Assembly: GCA_947499935.1 (NCBI GenBank)
Contig: CANMQH010000016.1
Location: 31,542 to 95,541, forward strand
Length of the DNA stretch: 64,000 nt
Direction of reading: 5' to 3'
Source of the DNA: an uncultured Algibacter sp.
Lineage (GTDB): Bacteria > Bacteroidota > Bacteroidia > Flavobacteriales > Flavobacteriaceae
Made by a program: the position numbers and the translations under genes. Below, in pieces: positions 35,614 to 44,511 of the stretch. The notes below the pieces were generated by a model that saw only the letters and a list, made by a program, of their open reading frames with translations, did not search any database and was not told the origin of the DNA. Numbering within the stretch: position 1 is the stretch's first letter; each line of letters starts with the position of its first letter.

Positions 35614-36496
35614 TTGTACTATAAAATTACATAACCTATTACGTTTAATAATATGCATGCCTCTATTTGTTTTTGGACAATTTGAATCTTGCGATGTCGA
35701 CAGTACTGTAAAATCTATTGAAAATATAGATTACGCCAGCTTTGGAGACAAAAAAGTTCAGCTTGATTTATACATGCCAAAAAAAACAGGTATCTACCCT
35801 GGTGTTATTCTTGTTCATGGAGGTGGTTGGACAAGCGGCACTAAACTAGGGTTTACTCAAATGGCTATAGATCTTGCAGAAAAGGGCTATGTTGTAGCTA
35901 ATATAGACTACCGTTTGGCAGCAGAAGCTATATTCCCTGGAGCCGTACAAGACACAAAAGCTGCTATAAGATGGTTAAGAGCTAATGCAAAAACCTATAA
36001 TATAAACCCAAACAAGATAGCTGGTATTGGAGCATCTGCTGGCGGACACCTGATAGCTATGGCTGCTCTTACGGGACATACAAATAAATTTAATGGCTCT
36101 AGTGGAAACCATGATAATGTTTCGGGTGTATTACAAGCAACCATTATTATGGGTAGCGGCGTAGACCAAGTTACACGAGTAAAAAATGCGCCTGACCAAT
36201 ATGTAAAAAACTGTTTTATATTTTTTGGAGGTTCTTTTGCAGATAAACATGAAGTTTATGCTAATGCGTCTCCTATTAACCATATTAGTCATAATATGAC
36301 CCCTATTCTTATGCTTGATGGTGGACAAGACAAACCTGGAGAACGTTATGTTGATTTTCGGAAAAAATTAGATAACCATAACGTTATTAACGAATTTAAA
36401 ATTATTCCTGATGCTAAACATGGCCAATGGAAAAAGGATAGGTTTCGTTCTGCTTACACCAAAGCTTTTGATTCTTTTTTAAAAAAACACCTGTAG
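35603..36496 (+). CDS. Secreted alpha/beta-hydrolase, BD-FAE-like esterase
   Basis: The 297 residues include an N-terminal signal segment (LHNLLRLIICMPLFVFGQ). The oxyanion motif is 'VHGGGWTSGTK', the nucleophile elbow is 'GIGASAGGHLIAM', and the Asp/His end 'ILMLDGGQDKPGERY' and 'PDAKHGQWK' completes the triad. This is the carboxylesterase/BD-FAE group of Bacteroidota, active on acylated carbohydrates or small esters; the substrate is not known. It is translationally coupled to tag. Confidence 0.85.
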   Translation: MKFNCTIKLHNLLRLIICMPLFVFGQFESCDVDSTVKSIENIDYASFGDKKVQLDLYMPKKTGIYPGVILVHGGGWTSGTKLGFTQMAIDLAEKGYVVANIDYRLAAEAIFPGAVQDTKAAIRWLRANAKTYNINPNKIAGIGASAGGHLIAMAALTGHTNKFNGSSGNHDNVSGVLQATIIMGSGVDQVTRVKNAPDQYVKNCFIFFGGSFADKHEVYANASPINHISHNMTPILMLDGGQDKPGERYVDFRKKLDNHNVINEFKIIPDAKHGQWKKDRFRSAYTKAFDSFLKKHL

Positions 36497-36521
36497 AGAA
36501 GTATAAATATTTAAAATATCT

Positions 36522-37148
36522 CTATTCCAAAAACTTTAAAAACTCATTTCTAGAAATCTCTTCAGCGCCCAAACTCTTAAGATGATTGGTATACACCTGA
36601 CAATCGATTAATTTGTAATTAGTGTTCTGAACAAAAGAAATAAATGCAACTTTACTAGCATTACTTTCTTTAGTAAACATACTTTCACCACAAAAAACAC
36701 GGTTCCCTATATCTACACCATAAAGTCCGCCTACTAAATTATCATCTTTCCAAACTTCTACAGATTTGGCATATCCTAATTTATGAAGCTCCACATAAGC
36801 TTCAATCATGCTATCTGTAACCCAAGTACTTTCTTGTCCGTTTCGTTTTACTAAGGCACACTCCGTTATTACAGCTCTAAAATTTTTATTAACAGTTACT
36901 TTATAGTCTTTATTGCGGAATACCTGCCTCATACTCTTAGAGACCTTCAATTTATTTGGAAACAACACAAAACGTGGGTCTGGAGACCACCATAAAATAG
37001 GTTCATCACTCTCAAACCAAGGAAATATCCCTGAACGATATGCTAAAACTAAACGCTCTACAGAAAGGTCGCCACCAATGGCTACGATGCCTTCTTTTGA
37101 GGCTTCATTAACATCTGGAAACCCTGTATTTTGGGTTAAGTATTTCAT
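36522..37148 (-). CDS. aat: Leucyl/phenylalanyl-tRNA-protein transferase
   Basis: The 208-residue product (start at 37148, MKYLTQNTGFPDV; an ATG at 37157 is three codons earlier) transfers Leu or Phe to N-terminal Arg/Lys of proteins in the N-end rule pathway. Motifs are 'EGIVAIGGDLSVERLVLAYRSGIFPWF', 'PILWWSPDPRFVLFP', 'STWVTDSMIEAY' and 'GGLYGVDIGNRVFCGESMF'. It is convergent with the esterase gene. Confidence 0.93.
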   Translation of the reverse strand: MKYLTQNTGFPDVNEASKEGIVAIGGDLSVERLVLAYRSGIFPWFESDEPILWWSPDPRFVLFPNKLKVSKSMRQVFRNKDYKVTVNKNFRAVITECALVKRNGQESTWVTDSMIEAYVELHKLGYAKSVEVWKDDNLVGGLYGVDIGNRVFCGESMFTKESNASKVAFISFVQNTNYKLIDCQVYTNHLKSLGAEEISRNEFLKFLE

Positions 37149-37241
37149 AATAGACATCTCAATTTAATACATCTTAAAAAACCTTCTAACAATCCCATTT
37201 TTGATTTAGCAAAACAATTTTGGTTTGCATAGTTAACTAAC

Positions 37242-37285
37242 CAAAAAACCTCAATATTTATTATAATATTGAGGTTTTTTTATTT
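37242..37285 (-). terminator. Terminator of the DUF3127 gene
   Basis: A 12-bp perfect stem (AACCTCAATATT / AATATTGAGGTT) has T tracts on both strands. It lies 45 bp past the DUF3127 stop codon in the minus direction. Confidence 0.85.
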
Positions 37286-37329
37286 TTTGAGTGCTTTATT
37301 TATCTAATCTCAAAGTAAAAACTCCTTTT

Positions 37330-37707
37330 TTAAAAAGGTAAATCGTCATGATCTTCTTGTTTTAAATCTCCTGCTGGCTCAAAAGCTTCTGCTGGTGGCA
37401 CAGGTGGCATGTTTGTTCCTCCGGTTTCTGCTTGTAAAGCTTCTATTCTCCAACCTTGTATAGAGTTAAAATATTTGGTTTCTCCTTGTGGGTTAACCCA
37501 TTCTCTACCGCGTAAATTAATACTAATTTTAACTTGCTGTCCTTCTTTATAGCTATTTAATAAATCTGTTTTATCTTGAACAAATTCTACCATAATATGC
37601 TGTGGATACTGCTCTTCTGTAGTTACAACAATTTCTCTTTTTCTAAACCCATTGCTTCCAAAGGTTTGGGTTTCTCCAACCATTTTTATTCTTCCTTGAA
37701 CTTCCAT
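37330..37707 (-). CDS. DUF3127 protein with an SSB-like acidic C-terminal tip
   Basis: The 125-residue product has an OB-fold-like region of about 85 residues ('VQGRIKMVGETQTFGSNGFRKRE', then 'QQVKISINLRGREW'). A Pro-rich linker ends in a DHDDLPF tip. The real SSB of this window (59564-60013) ends DAKDDLPF. In SSB this tip recruits repair and replication proteins. DUF3127 is therefore a probable DNA-processing protein; that is inference from fold and tail. Confidence 0.8.
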   Translation of the reverse strand: MEVQGRIKMVGETQTFGSNGFRKREIVVTTEEQYPQHIMVEFVQDKTDLLNSYKEGQQVKISINLRGREWVNPQGETKYFNSIQGWRIEALQAETGGTNMPPVPPAEAFEPAGDLKQEDHDDLPF

Positions 37708-37756
37708 GTAATCTGTTATTTATACTATATTAATATTCCTTATTTTATAATTTTAA

Positions 37757-38626
37757 CTAACTTAATATTATTTTCCAAGCGCTTTCTACATCTCCTTGGC
37801 TTAAATAATCATGAGCTATTTTATGTTTTTCTGTATTTGTCGCTGTTTTTATTTTAGGATGGCGGTCTCTGATACTTTCTAAAAAATCAATAATACTTTC
37901 TTTAGAAGGCAAAGCTTCTACATTACCTAGCATGCCCAAATCATTTCCTGTTAAAACCATACTATTTTTAACATCATTTGGAAAACTATCGACTCCAATA
38001 CCTACGTTTGATAGTGGTTTGGGTATTTCAAAAAAACTATTTTTGGCGCGTGTGTAATAACTTCCGCCTGCTCTAGCTACTAAGTCTAATTTTTTTTGAT
38101 CTATCTCATTATTTTCATCAAGTACTTGATCATGAATATGCAACTTAACCACTTCGCAAATAACTAAATTTCCGGCACCGCCTTCGGTTCCTAATTTAAT
38201 AATATCGTTCACCTTACACTCAAACTGTACTGGCGCCTCAGCAACCCTAAATGGTTTAACAATATCAGATTTTAACATTGTTAATCCTGCTTTATCAAAT
38301 TCATTAACCCCATGTGGATACTCCGTACTGGTTAATGACATTTGGTGTACCATATTATAATTAACCACATTAATAACAACTTCTCTGGTTGCTTCAACAT
38401 TTTGTAGGGTATGCTTTGTAGTATTATCTCTAACACGCCTAGCTGGTGAAAAAATCATGATGGGCGGATTAGCACTAAATACATTAAAAAAACTAAATGG
38501 CGATAAATTAGAATTTCCATTAGCATCTACAGTACTAGCAAAAGCTATCGGTCTAGGTGCAACCGCACTTAATAAATATTTATGTAAAACACTGGTTGAT
38601 AAGCTTTTTGGGTCTATAGAGAGCAT
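37757..38626 (-). CDS. Flavin reductase-like domain protein
   Basis: The 289-residue product has the flavin reductase fold with 'VAPRPIAFASTVDANGNSNLSPFSFFN' near the start and 'FSPARRVRDNTTKHTL' for FMN binding. The region after about residue 200 is helical and specific to this subgroup. A perfect -7 box TACATTTG is at 38652-38645. It probably uses FMN; the electron acceptor is unknown. It is divergent from the histidine kinase gene. Confidence 0.85.
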   Translation of the reverse strand: MLSIDPKSLSTSVLHKYLLSAVAPRPIAFASTVDANGNSNLSPFSFFNVFSANPPIMIFSPARRVRDNTTKHTLQNVEATREVVINVVNYNMVHQMSLTSTEYPHGVNEFDKAGLTMLKSDIVKPFRVAEAPVQFECKVNDIIKLGTEGGAGNLVICEVVKLHIHDQVLDENNEIDQKKLDLVARAGGSYYTRAKNSFFEIPKPLSNVGIGVDSFPNDVKNSMVLTGNDLGMLGNVEALPSKESIIDFLESIRDRHPKIKTATNTEKHKIAHDYLSQGDVESAWKIILS

Positions 38627-38870
38627 AAAATTTTTATATGTTCACAAATGTAGCTATTATGATGTTCATCTAAAAATCGATTTACTAACAACTTACACAA
38701 TAATATTAACAGATTGTCATTATACACTATAAATACCCAAAAATCAATTTTACCTATTTATTTAATACTCTAAATTTTTAATTGTAAACCATGGGTTTAC
38801 TAAATTTATCCATCAAAATTTGCAATAACCTATCAGCTTTAAGTATATTACAAATCAAATTTAATTGTTA

Positions 38871-40022
38871 ATGATTTTTACTAAACATAGCAATGCCTTT
38901 CGTTGGGTCATCATTATAGTTTCCTTTGCCATTGTTTCTCTTATTTTATGGAAAACCTACGAATTTTTTCAGCATTTTAAAGATGAAGAGCGTACCAAAA
39001 TGGAAAATTGGTCTTTAGCTCAAAACGAACTTGTAAACACAGACTCTAATACAGATTTAGAGCTTATTTTACAAATACTTAATAGTAACAAAACAACACC
39101 TATGTTTGTTATTAATGAAGATGGAGGCCTTAATAGCTATAATAATATTGACAAGACTAAGATTAAAGATTCTGCTTATGTGCAAAAATTAATCCTGAAA
39201 TTTCAACAAGAAAATAAGCCTATAGATGTAAAAATAGGCAACACTATTGTAAGCACTATATATTATGGCAACTCACCTTTACTCAACAAATTAAAATACT
39301 ACCCACTAGCATTATTACTTATTGTTGTTTTATTTGGTGCTGTAATTTTCTTTTTTTACAGTAGTAATAAAAATGCCACACAAAACAAACTTTGGTCTGG
39401 TATGGCTAAAGAAACGGCGCACCAAATAGGTACTCCATTATCATCTTTAATTGGTTGGACAGAAATTTTAAAAATTGAAAACATAAACCCAGATTACATC
39501 CTTGAAATTGAAAAAGATGTAGACCGATTAAAAACTATTGCAGAACGTTTTAGCAAAATAGGCTCCTTACCAACTTTAAGTACAGCAGATATTGTTAAAG
39601 AGACTATTGAGTCTTACGATTATTTAAAAGCGAGATCATCAAAACTTATAGATTTTAAAATTATTATACCAAATGAAGAAATTTCTGTAAATTTGAACAA
39701 ACAGCTTTATAGTTGGGCCATAGAAAATTTGGTAAAAAATGCCATTGATGCCATGAAAGGCAGAGGCCAACTTACAGTAGAAATTTCGCTAATAGAAAGC
39801 GATATTAAAGTTAGTATAACAGATACAGGCAAGGGTATACCAAGAAAAAACTATAACCGTATATTTGAACCCGGTTTTACCACAAAAAAACGTGGTTGGG
39901 GTCTGGGGCTATCTTTAACCAAACGTATTATTGAAGATTTTCATAAAGGAAAAATAAAGGTTTTACAATCTGAAAAAGATAAAGGTAGTACCATACAAAT
40001 AACATTAAAGTTAGCAGATTAA
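38871..40022 (+). CDS. Orphan membrane sensor histidine kinase
   Basis: The frame opens at a TTG (38865), but the ATG at 38871 (MIFTKHSNAF, 383 aa) is preferred. Two membrane spans (about 10-30 and 140-160) enclose a periplasmic sensor region of about 110 residues. The phospho-acceptor is His184 in 'ETAHQIGTPLSSLIGWTE', an unusual H-Q-I-G-T-P in place of the common H-E-L-R-T-P. N-box 'NLVKNAIDAM', G1 'DTGKGIP' and G2 'GWGLGLSL' are present. No response regulator is adjacent, so its partner is unknown. Confidence 0.88.
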   Translation: MIFTKHSNAFRWVIIIVSFAIVSLILWKTYEFFQHFKDEERTKMENWSLAQNELVNTDSNTDLELILQILNSNKTTPMFVINEDGGLNSYNNIDKTKIKDSAYVQKLILKFQQENKPIDVKIGNTIVSTIYYGNSPLLNKLKYYPLALLLIVVLFGAVIFFFYSSNKNATQNKLWSGMAKETAHQIGTPLSSLIGWTEILKIENINPDYILEIEKDVDRLKTIAERFSKIGSLPTLSTADIVKETIESYDYLKARSSKLIDFKIIIPNEEISVNLNKQLYSWAIENLVKNAIDAMKGRGQLTVEISLIESDIKVSITDTGKGIPRKNYNRIFEPGFTTKKRGWGLGLSLTKRIIEDFHKGKIKVLQSEKDKGSTIQITLKLAD

Positions 40023-40024
40023 TT

Positions 40025-40384
40025 ATGTCCGAGAAACTGATTGATATAGAACAAGTAGAACTTAACAATAACTGTCCCGAATGTTATAGTAAAGATGGTT
40101 TGCGTTTGGCTTTCAAACAAAAAATGGTAGAAAACAAATTATACAAATGTATAACATCGGATATTACGCATGAAATAACATGTTTTAATTGCAACTCAAT
40201 AATTTACCCTGTAAGATGGACCGATGATATTGAAAGAGTTTTTGAGTATCAAAAAAAAGCCTTTACACCTCAAAAATCTTCTTTACGATTTAAAAAAATG
40301 TTTTGGATTACCGTCATAGGCATTATTATACTTATTGGTCTTGCCGCATTCGCAACATATTACCAATTTATAATGCCTTCTTAA
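40025..40384 (+). CDS. Zinc-ribbon membrane protein of unknown function
   Basis: The 119 residues contain CxxC pairs in 'NNCPECYSK' and 'ITCFNCNS' that suggest a zinc ribbon, and one C-terminal membrane span (about 95-115). It starts 2 bp after the histidine kinase stop, so the two are co-translated and may work together. I recognise no family. Its stop overlaps the end of the convergent HIT gene. Confidence 0.65.
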   Translation: MSEKLIDIEQVELNNNCPECYSKDGLRLAFKQKMVENKLYKCITSDITHEITCFNCNSIIYPVRWTDDIERVFEYQKKAFTPQKSSLRFKKMFWITVIGIIILIGLAAFATYYQFIMPS

Positions 40385-40757
40385 TAGTTTCTGCCAATGA
40401 TTCAAATTCGTTTGGCGTCATTTTTACTTTTTGAATAAAACGTGCATCATCCATAACACTTAAAGGTATTAAATGTACATGTGTGTGAGGAACTTCTAAC
40501 CCTATAACACTTAACCCAACACGCTTACATGGTATTGTTTTTTCTATAGCTTTAGCAATACGTCTAGAAAATAGCATTAACTCTATATATGAAGTTTCAT
40601 CTAAATCAAAAACTTTATCAACTTCTTTTTTTGGAATACAGAGTGTGTGTCCTTTAGAATTTGGATTAACATCAAGAAATGCTAAATGATTCTCAGTTTC
40701 AGCTATTTTGTAGCAAGGGATTTCACCATTTACTATTTTAGTAAAAATTGATGCCAT
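40368..40757 (-). CDS. HIT family nucleotide hydrolase
   Basis: The 129 residues match the HIT fold: 'IFTKIVNGEIPCYKIAETENHLAFLDVNP', 'GHTLCIPKKEVDKVFDLD' and the histidine triad 'VPHTHVHLIPL'. Such proteins hydrolyse adenosine phosphoramidates or dinucleotides. It is in the same direction as greA upstream (58 bp). Confidence 0.92.
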   Translation of the reverse strand: MASIFTKIVNGEIPCYKIAETENHLAFLDVNPNSKGHTLCIPKKEVDKVFDLDETSYIELMLFSRRIAKAIEKTIPCKRVGLSVIGLEVPHTHVHLIPLSVMDDARFIQKVKMTPNEFESLAETIKKAL

Positions 40758-40814
40758 AAGAGTAATTAATTAAGCTTAAATATAAAAATTCCTTATCGTT
40801 TATATTAATATTTA

Positions 40815-41288
40815 CTACCTCGAAATCTCGATAATGTCAAATTTAATAATACCCTTTGGTACTTGAATTTCTGCTACATCACCAACAGATTTACCTAATA
40901 AGCCTTTACCAATAGGTGAGTTTACAGATATTTTTCCAGAGGCTAAATCGGCCTCGCCATCGGCTACCAAAGTATAGTTCATTTCCATACCATTAGTTTG
41001 GTTCTTTATTTTTACTTTAGATAACACCAACGCTTTAGTATTATCTAATTGAGACTCATCAATAATTCGAGCTCCAGCCAAAGCATCTTCTAATTTAGCA
41101 ATTCTCATTTCTAACATACCTTGAGCTTCTTTGGCGGCATCATATTCTGCATTTTCACTCAAATCGCCTTTATCTCTAGCTTCTGCTATAGCTCTAGAAG
41201 CTTTAACACGCTCTACATCTTTTAATTGTTTAAGTTCGTCTCTTAATTTTTTTAATCCCTCAGGTGTATAGTAAGATACTTTACTCAT
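40815..41288 (-). CDS. greA: Transcription elongation factor GreA
   Basis: The 157-residue product has the N-terminal coiled coil (residues about 10-75, with 'ARDKGDLSENAEYDAAKEAQ' at the tip carrying the acidic residues) and a C-terminal FKBP-like domain ('SPIGKGLLGKSVGDVAEIQVP'). It rescues backtracked RNA polymerase. A promoter and a terminator-like hairpin lie in its leader (41361-41399). Confidence 0.95.
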   Translation of the reverse strand: MSKVSYYTPEGLKKLRDELKQLKDVERVKASRAIAEARDKGDLSENAEYDAAKEAQGMLEMRIAKLEDALAGARIIDESQLDNTKALVLSKVKIKNQTNGMEMNYTLVADGEADLASGKISVNSPIGKGLLGKSVGDVAEIQVPKGIIKFDIIEISR

Positions 41289-41360
41289 AACTTCATCGTT
41301 TTACTTAATAAAAGATGCTGAAAATACACTTTGATAAAACTAAGCGTAATAGTTCAGCAT

Positions 41361-41399
41361 AAAAAAATCTCGTTTATACGAGACTTGTTAACAAATATA
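41361..41399 (-). promoter_or_regulatory. greA promoter with a terminator-like hairpin at the start of its leader
   Basis: A perfect -7 box TATATTTG (41399-41392) is followed within about 10 nt by the hairpin TCTCGTATAAACGAGA, then a T7 run (41367-41361), about 73 nt ahead of the greA start codon. The hairpin would be the first structure of the transcript. Confidence 0.5.
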
Positions 41400-41459
41400 C
41401 AAAATATTTAACTCAAACAGCTTTTTGTATTAAATTGCACATTTATTTATAAAAATTTT

Positions 41460-41888
41460 ATGAAATCTATTTTCTTTCTTCTTTTTATACTTATGTTAAG
41501 CAGCTGTAGTGGCAATTCTGATGTTGAACGAAACTGTAATTTTTTACTAGACATTAACGTTCAAGTTAGCATAGATTTAAATTTACCGCAATATGGACAA
41601 TTAGCCTTTGCTGGCAACTCAGTATACATTCCTAATGTTGGAAATGCTGGTGTTATTGTAGCAAGTACTGGTGCCGATTTTTTTGCTTGGGATGCTAGCG
41701 ACCCTAATCATGCTCCTAACGATTGTTCTGCTATAATACCAAATGGATTAAATGGAAGCTGCGGCTGCAACGATGGCAATACTTACAACTTTATAACCGG
41801 CACTCCGCAAGATAATGATGGTTTAAGATGTTCTTTAAGAAACTATAGAATAGAACAAAATGGTAGCATTCTTAATATTTTCAATTAA
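41460..41888 (+). CDS. Small lipoprotein with a degenerate Rieske-like domain
   Basis: The 142 residues have a lipobox MLSSC (Cys16). The C-terminal part 'WDASDPNHAPNDC', 'CGCNDGNTYNFITGTPQ' and 'RCSLRNYRIEQNGSILNI' follows the order of a Rieske domain. The usual C-x-H and C-x-x-H iron-sulfur ligands are altered, so cluster binding is doubtful. Such lipoproteins recur in Flavobacteriaceae. The function is unknown. Confidence 0.7.
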   Translation: MKSIFFLLFILMLSSCSGNSDVERNCNFLLDINVQVSIDLNLPQYGQLAFAGNSVYIPNVGNAGVIVASTGADFFAWDASDPNHAPNDCSAIIPNGLNGSCGCNDGNTYNFITGTPQDNDGLRCSLRNYRIEQNGSILNIFN

Positions 41889-41890
41889 AT

Positions 41891-41914
41891 AACCCCCTCC
41901 AAAGGAAGGGGTTT
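41891..41914. terminator. Palindromic repeat acting as terminator between convergent genes
   Basis: CCCCCTCCAAAGGAAGGGG lies 3 bp after one stop codon and 20 bp from the convergent one. It is similar in sequence to the palindromes translated inside leuS. The plus side is followed by TTT, a weak tract, so termination is plausible rather than certain. Confidence 0.55.
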
Positions 41915-41933
41915 ATAACATTAAGGAATTTTA

Positions 41934-44180
41934 TTAAAATTTTAAAGTTACACCTACTAAAAAATTAGTTGTAGCTTGTGGATAAAAGCCTGCTCCTTCA
42001 ACGGTTGTAATAGTTCCTGGATTAGAAAAATCATCATCAAACGTAAAGAAAAAACCATTTGAAATATATTTTTCGTTAAAAATATTATTAACTAAACCTG
42101 TAAGCACTATAGATTTAAATATTGATTTAGGTTTAATCTCGTAAACCAAATTTAAATCATTAACAGAATAGCTATCTAATTTAGACGATTCTGCATCAAT
42201 ATTACCCATATATTGCTCTCCAACAAACTTACTCAACAAAGCTATTGAAAAATTTGAAGTCGCGTTATAGGTTAAAACATTTCCCATTACAAAATCTGGA
42301 GAGAACGCAATATTAGTTTTTCCTAAATTTTGAACTACACCATCTCTCTTAAAAAATGTTTCTTTGTTTTTGTTAGAGCTTATGGTAATATTGGGTTGTA
42401 TAGATAACTTATCAAGAACAACATTAGCCTCTATTTCTAAACCTAAACGATAACTTTCTCCAGTATTATCTCTTATTTGAGCTCCAGAATTATCTAAAGC
42501 TCCTGTGGCTACCAATTGTTCGTTATATGCTAAATAATAAGCATTGGCATTTATACCAATGTTTTTGTTTTTATAGCGCCAACCTAACTCAAAATCATTA
42601 AGCTCTTCTGGCTTTATATCTCTATTATTTTCAAAATCACCTCTACTTGGTTCTCTATTGGCTCTTGCATAAGAAAAATACAAATCACTGTTATTGTTAA
42701 GATTATAAGTAAACCCCAGTTTTGGGTTTAAAAAATCATACGTTTTATCAATTTCAAAAATATCTAAATCAGAATTAATTCCACTAGTATCATAATTTAC
42801 CTGTCTATATTGTAAATCTCCATACAAACTTAAATTTTCATTTAAGCTATAAGTTATTTTAGCAAACGAATTAAAATCGTACTTATCGCCATCACCTTCA
42901 TAATAACGATCGCCAAAGTTATTATCGTTAGCAAATTGTTCCCATATTATTTCACCAAAATGGTCTCCATGATAAGAACTGTATGATAATCCAGAAATAA
43001 AATTAACACGGTCATTTTTATAATTAACACTAGCATTTAAGACATAAAAATCATTATCTAACCATCGCCTTCTTATGTAATCTTGAGACTCTATAGTCTC
43101 TCCATTAACCGTTATAGGGTCTTTTCCTAAAAATTCAAAACTAGCATCCGAAGCAAAAAAAACATTAGAATAATAATAATTATCTACATATTCTTCAAAA
43201 AAGCCACGCCCTTTAGTATAGTTTAGACCAAGGTTTGTAGACCAATTATTGTCCCACCTTTCATTCCAATGTAATTGGTAATGGTCTTGCTTATAATTGT
43301 CTACTTGATTTTCATAAAACCCTTCAAAATTGCCTTCACCATCGAGTTGAATGCCACTAATGTTATACCTTCTATTTTCATCAATATTAGGGTTTGCTCC
43401 AACAGCAGCAACATCAACAGGGTTAAAACCAAACCACGATTGATAAGTAATTTCATGCCCGCCAAAAGCTATAGCTTTTATTAATGTACCATTGTTAACA
43501 TAGCTTCCTTGTACAAAATAACTTTTAAGATTTGATGACGCTCTATCTAAATATCCATCGGATTTAATTTGAGATAATCGTCCTGCTAACTCAATATGGT
43601 TATTTAATAGCCCAGTACTAAATTTAACATTATGTCGCCTTGTATTAAAACTACCAAAACTATGCGAAGTCTCTCCAGAACTTTCTTTTGACACTGCGTC
43701 GGTAAGAATATTTATGCTTGCACCAAAGGCTCCTGCACCATTTGTAGATGTTCCAACACCTCGTTGTACTTGTAAATTTTCTACTGATGATGAGAAATCT
43801 TGTAGATTTACCCAAAACGTACCTAGACTTTCAGCATCATTGTACGGTATACCGTTTATGGTAACATTAGTAGAACCTCCACTAATTCCACGAACTCTAA
43901 TGCCTGTATATCCAATACCTGCACCAGCATCACTTGTAGTAACTACAGACGGTAAAAAATTAAGTAAAACAGGAATGTCCTGTCCTAAATTACGTTTTGC
44001 CAATGCTTCTTTAGACACATTAGAGTGTGTCATTGGAGAATCTGCATCTACACGTACAGCTTTTACTAAAACTTCATCTAATTTTTCTGTTTTAGTTGAA
44101 TCTTGTGTTTTTTGATTTTGTTGTGCCTTAGCACTGATTGATAACACGAATAGTGTTAAAAAAAGAAATAGATTTTTCAT
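41934..44180 (-). CDS. TPP-riboswitch-controlled TonB-dependent receptor (probable thiamine uptake)
   Basis: The 748-residue product has a signal peptide (MKNLFLFLTLFVLSISAKAQ), a TonB-box-like region (KLDEVLVKAVR), a plug ('GIRVRGISGGSTNVTINGIPYND', 'QRGVGTSTNGAGAFGASIN') and a beta-barrel ending LVGVTLKF. The TPP riboswitch ahead of it (44345-44425) points to thiamine or a thiamine precursor as the substrate; such TPP-regulated receptors have been predicted in Bacteroidota. A thiamine-binding protein and a PnuC-type transporter gene lie just upstream. Confidence 0.9.
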   Translation of the reverse strand: MKNLFLFLTLFVLSISAKAQQNQKTQDSTKTEKLDEVLVKAVRVDADSPMTHSNVSKEALAKRNLGQDIPVLLNFLPSVVTTSDAGAGIGYTGIRVRGISGGSTNVTINGIPYNDAESLGTFWVNLQDFSSSVENLQVQRGVGTSTNGAGAFGASINILTDAVSKESSGETSHSFGSFNTRRHNVKFSTGLLNNHIELAGRLSQIKSDGYLDRASSNLKSYFVQGSYVNNGTLIKAIAFGGHEITYQSWFGFNPVDVAAVGANPNIDENRRYNISGIQLDGEGNFEGFYENQVDNYKQDHYQLHWNERWDNNWSTNLGLNYTKGRGFFEEYVDNYYYSNVFFASDASFEFLGKDPITVNGETIESQDYIRRRWLDNDFYVLNASVNYKNDRVNFISGLSYSSYHGDHFGEIIWEQFANDNNFGDRYYEGDGDKYDFNSFAKITYSLNENLSLYGDLQYRQVNYDTSGINSDLDIFEIDKTYDFLNPKLGFTYNLNNNSDLYFSYARANREPSRGDFENNRDIKPEELNDFELGWRYKNKNIGINANAYYLAYNEQLVATGALDNSGAQIRDNTGESYRLGLEIEANVVLDKLSIQPNITISSNKNKETFFKRDGVVQNLGKTNIAFSPDFVMGNVLTYNATSNFSIALLSKFVGEQYMGNIDAESSKLDSYSVNDLNLVYEIKPKSIFKSIVLTGLVNNIFNEKYISNGFFFTFDDDFSNPGTITTVEGAGFYPQATTNFLVGVTLKF

Positions 44181-44344
44181 TACGATTATGTTTTATAATC
44201 GAATAAAAAGAGGTCATTATTCTTTGTTGTTAATAATTAAATTTTGAACGCTAGAAATTTTCAGTTTAAATTTAGCTAAAGCCACTAGCATCATATCAAG
44301 ATAAACTAATCGTACTTGCTAAAAATATCCACTGGACATTTTCT

Positions 44345-44425
44345 TTACGTTCGCTTCCTAAACAGCATTACCTGTTCTAGGTTCAATGGGTATGATCTCA
44401 GCCGATTATTGGCACCCCTTTTTTG
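44345..44425 (-). promoter_or_regulatory. TPP riboswitch (THI element)
   Basis: On the minus strand the conserved order is GGGGTGCC, then GGCTGAGATCATACCC, then TGAACCT, then ACAGGTAATGCTG and AGGAAGCGAACG. This matches the THI consensus, including CUGAGA and the GGUAAUGC block. It lies about 165 nt before the receptor start codon, so the expression platform is in that space. Confidence 0.95.
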
Positions 44426-44434
44426 AGAACGGTG

Positions 44435-44442
44435 CAAATATA
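44435..44442 (-). promoter_or_regulatory. -7 box of the TPP-controlled receptor gene
   Basis: A perfect TATATTTG on the minus strand places the transcript start just ahead of the riboswitch. Confidence 0.65.
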
Positions 44443-44511
44443 TATTCTATTTCTTAAATGACATCAATTATTCGATAACTTTTTTTAGTACTAGAAATAA
44501 CTTGGGGTCAT

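Noticed and set aside
38871..40022. The histidine kinase as PhoR for the phosphate genes
   Set aside because: It has no adjacent response regulator and lies 31 kb from the phosphate block; nothing links them.
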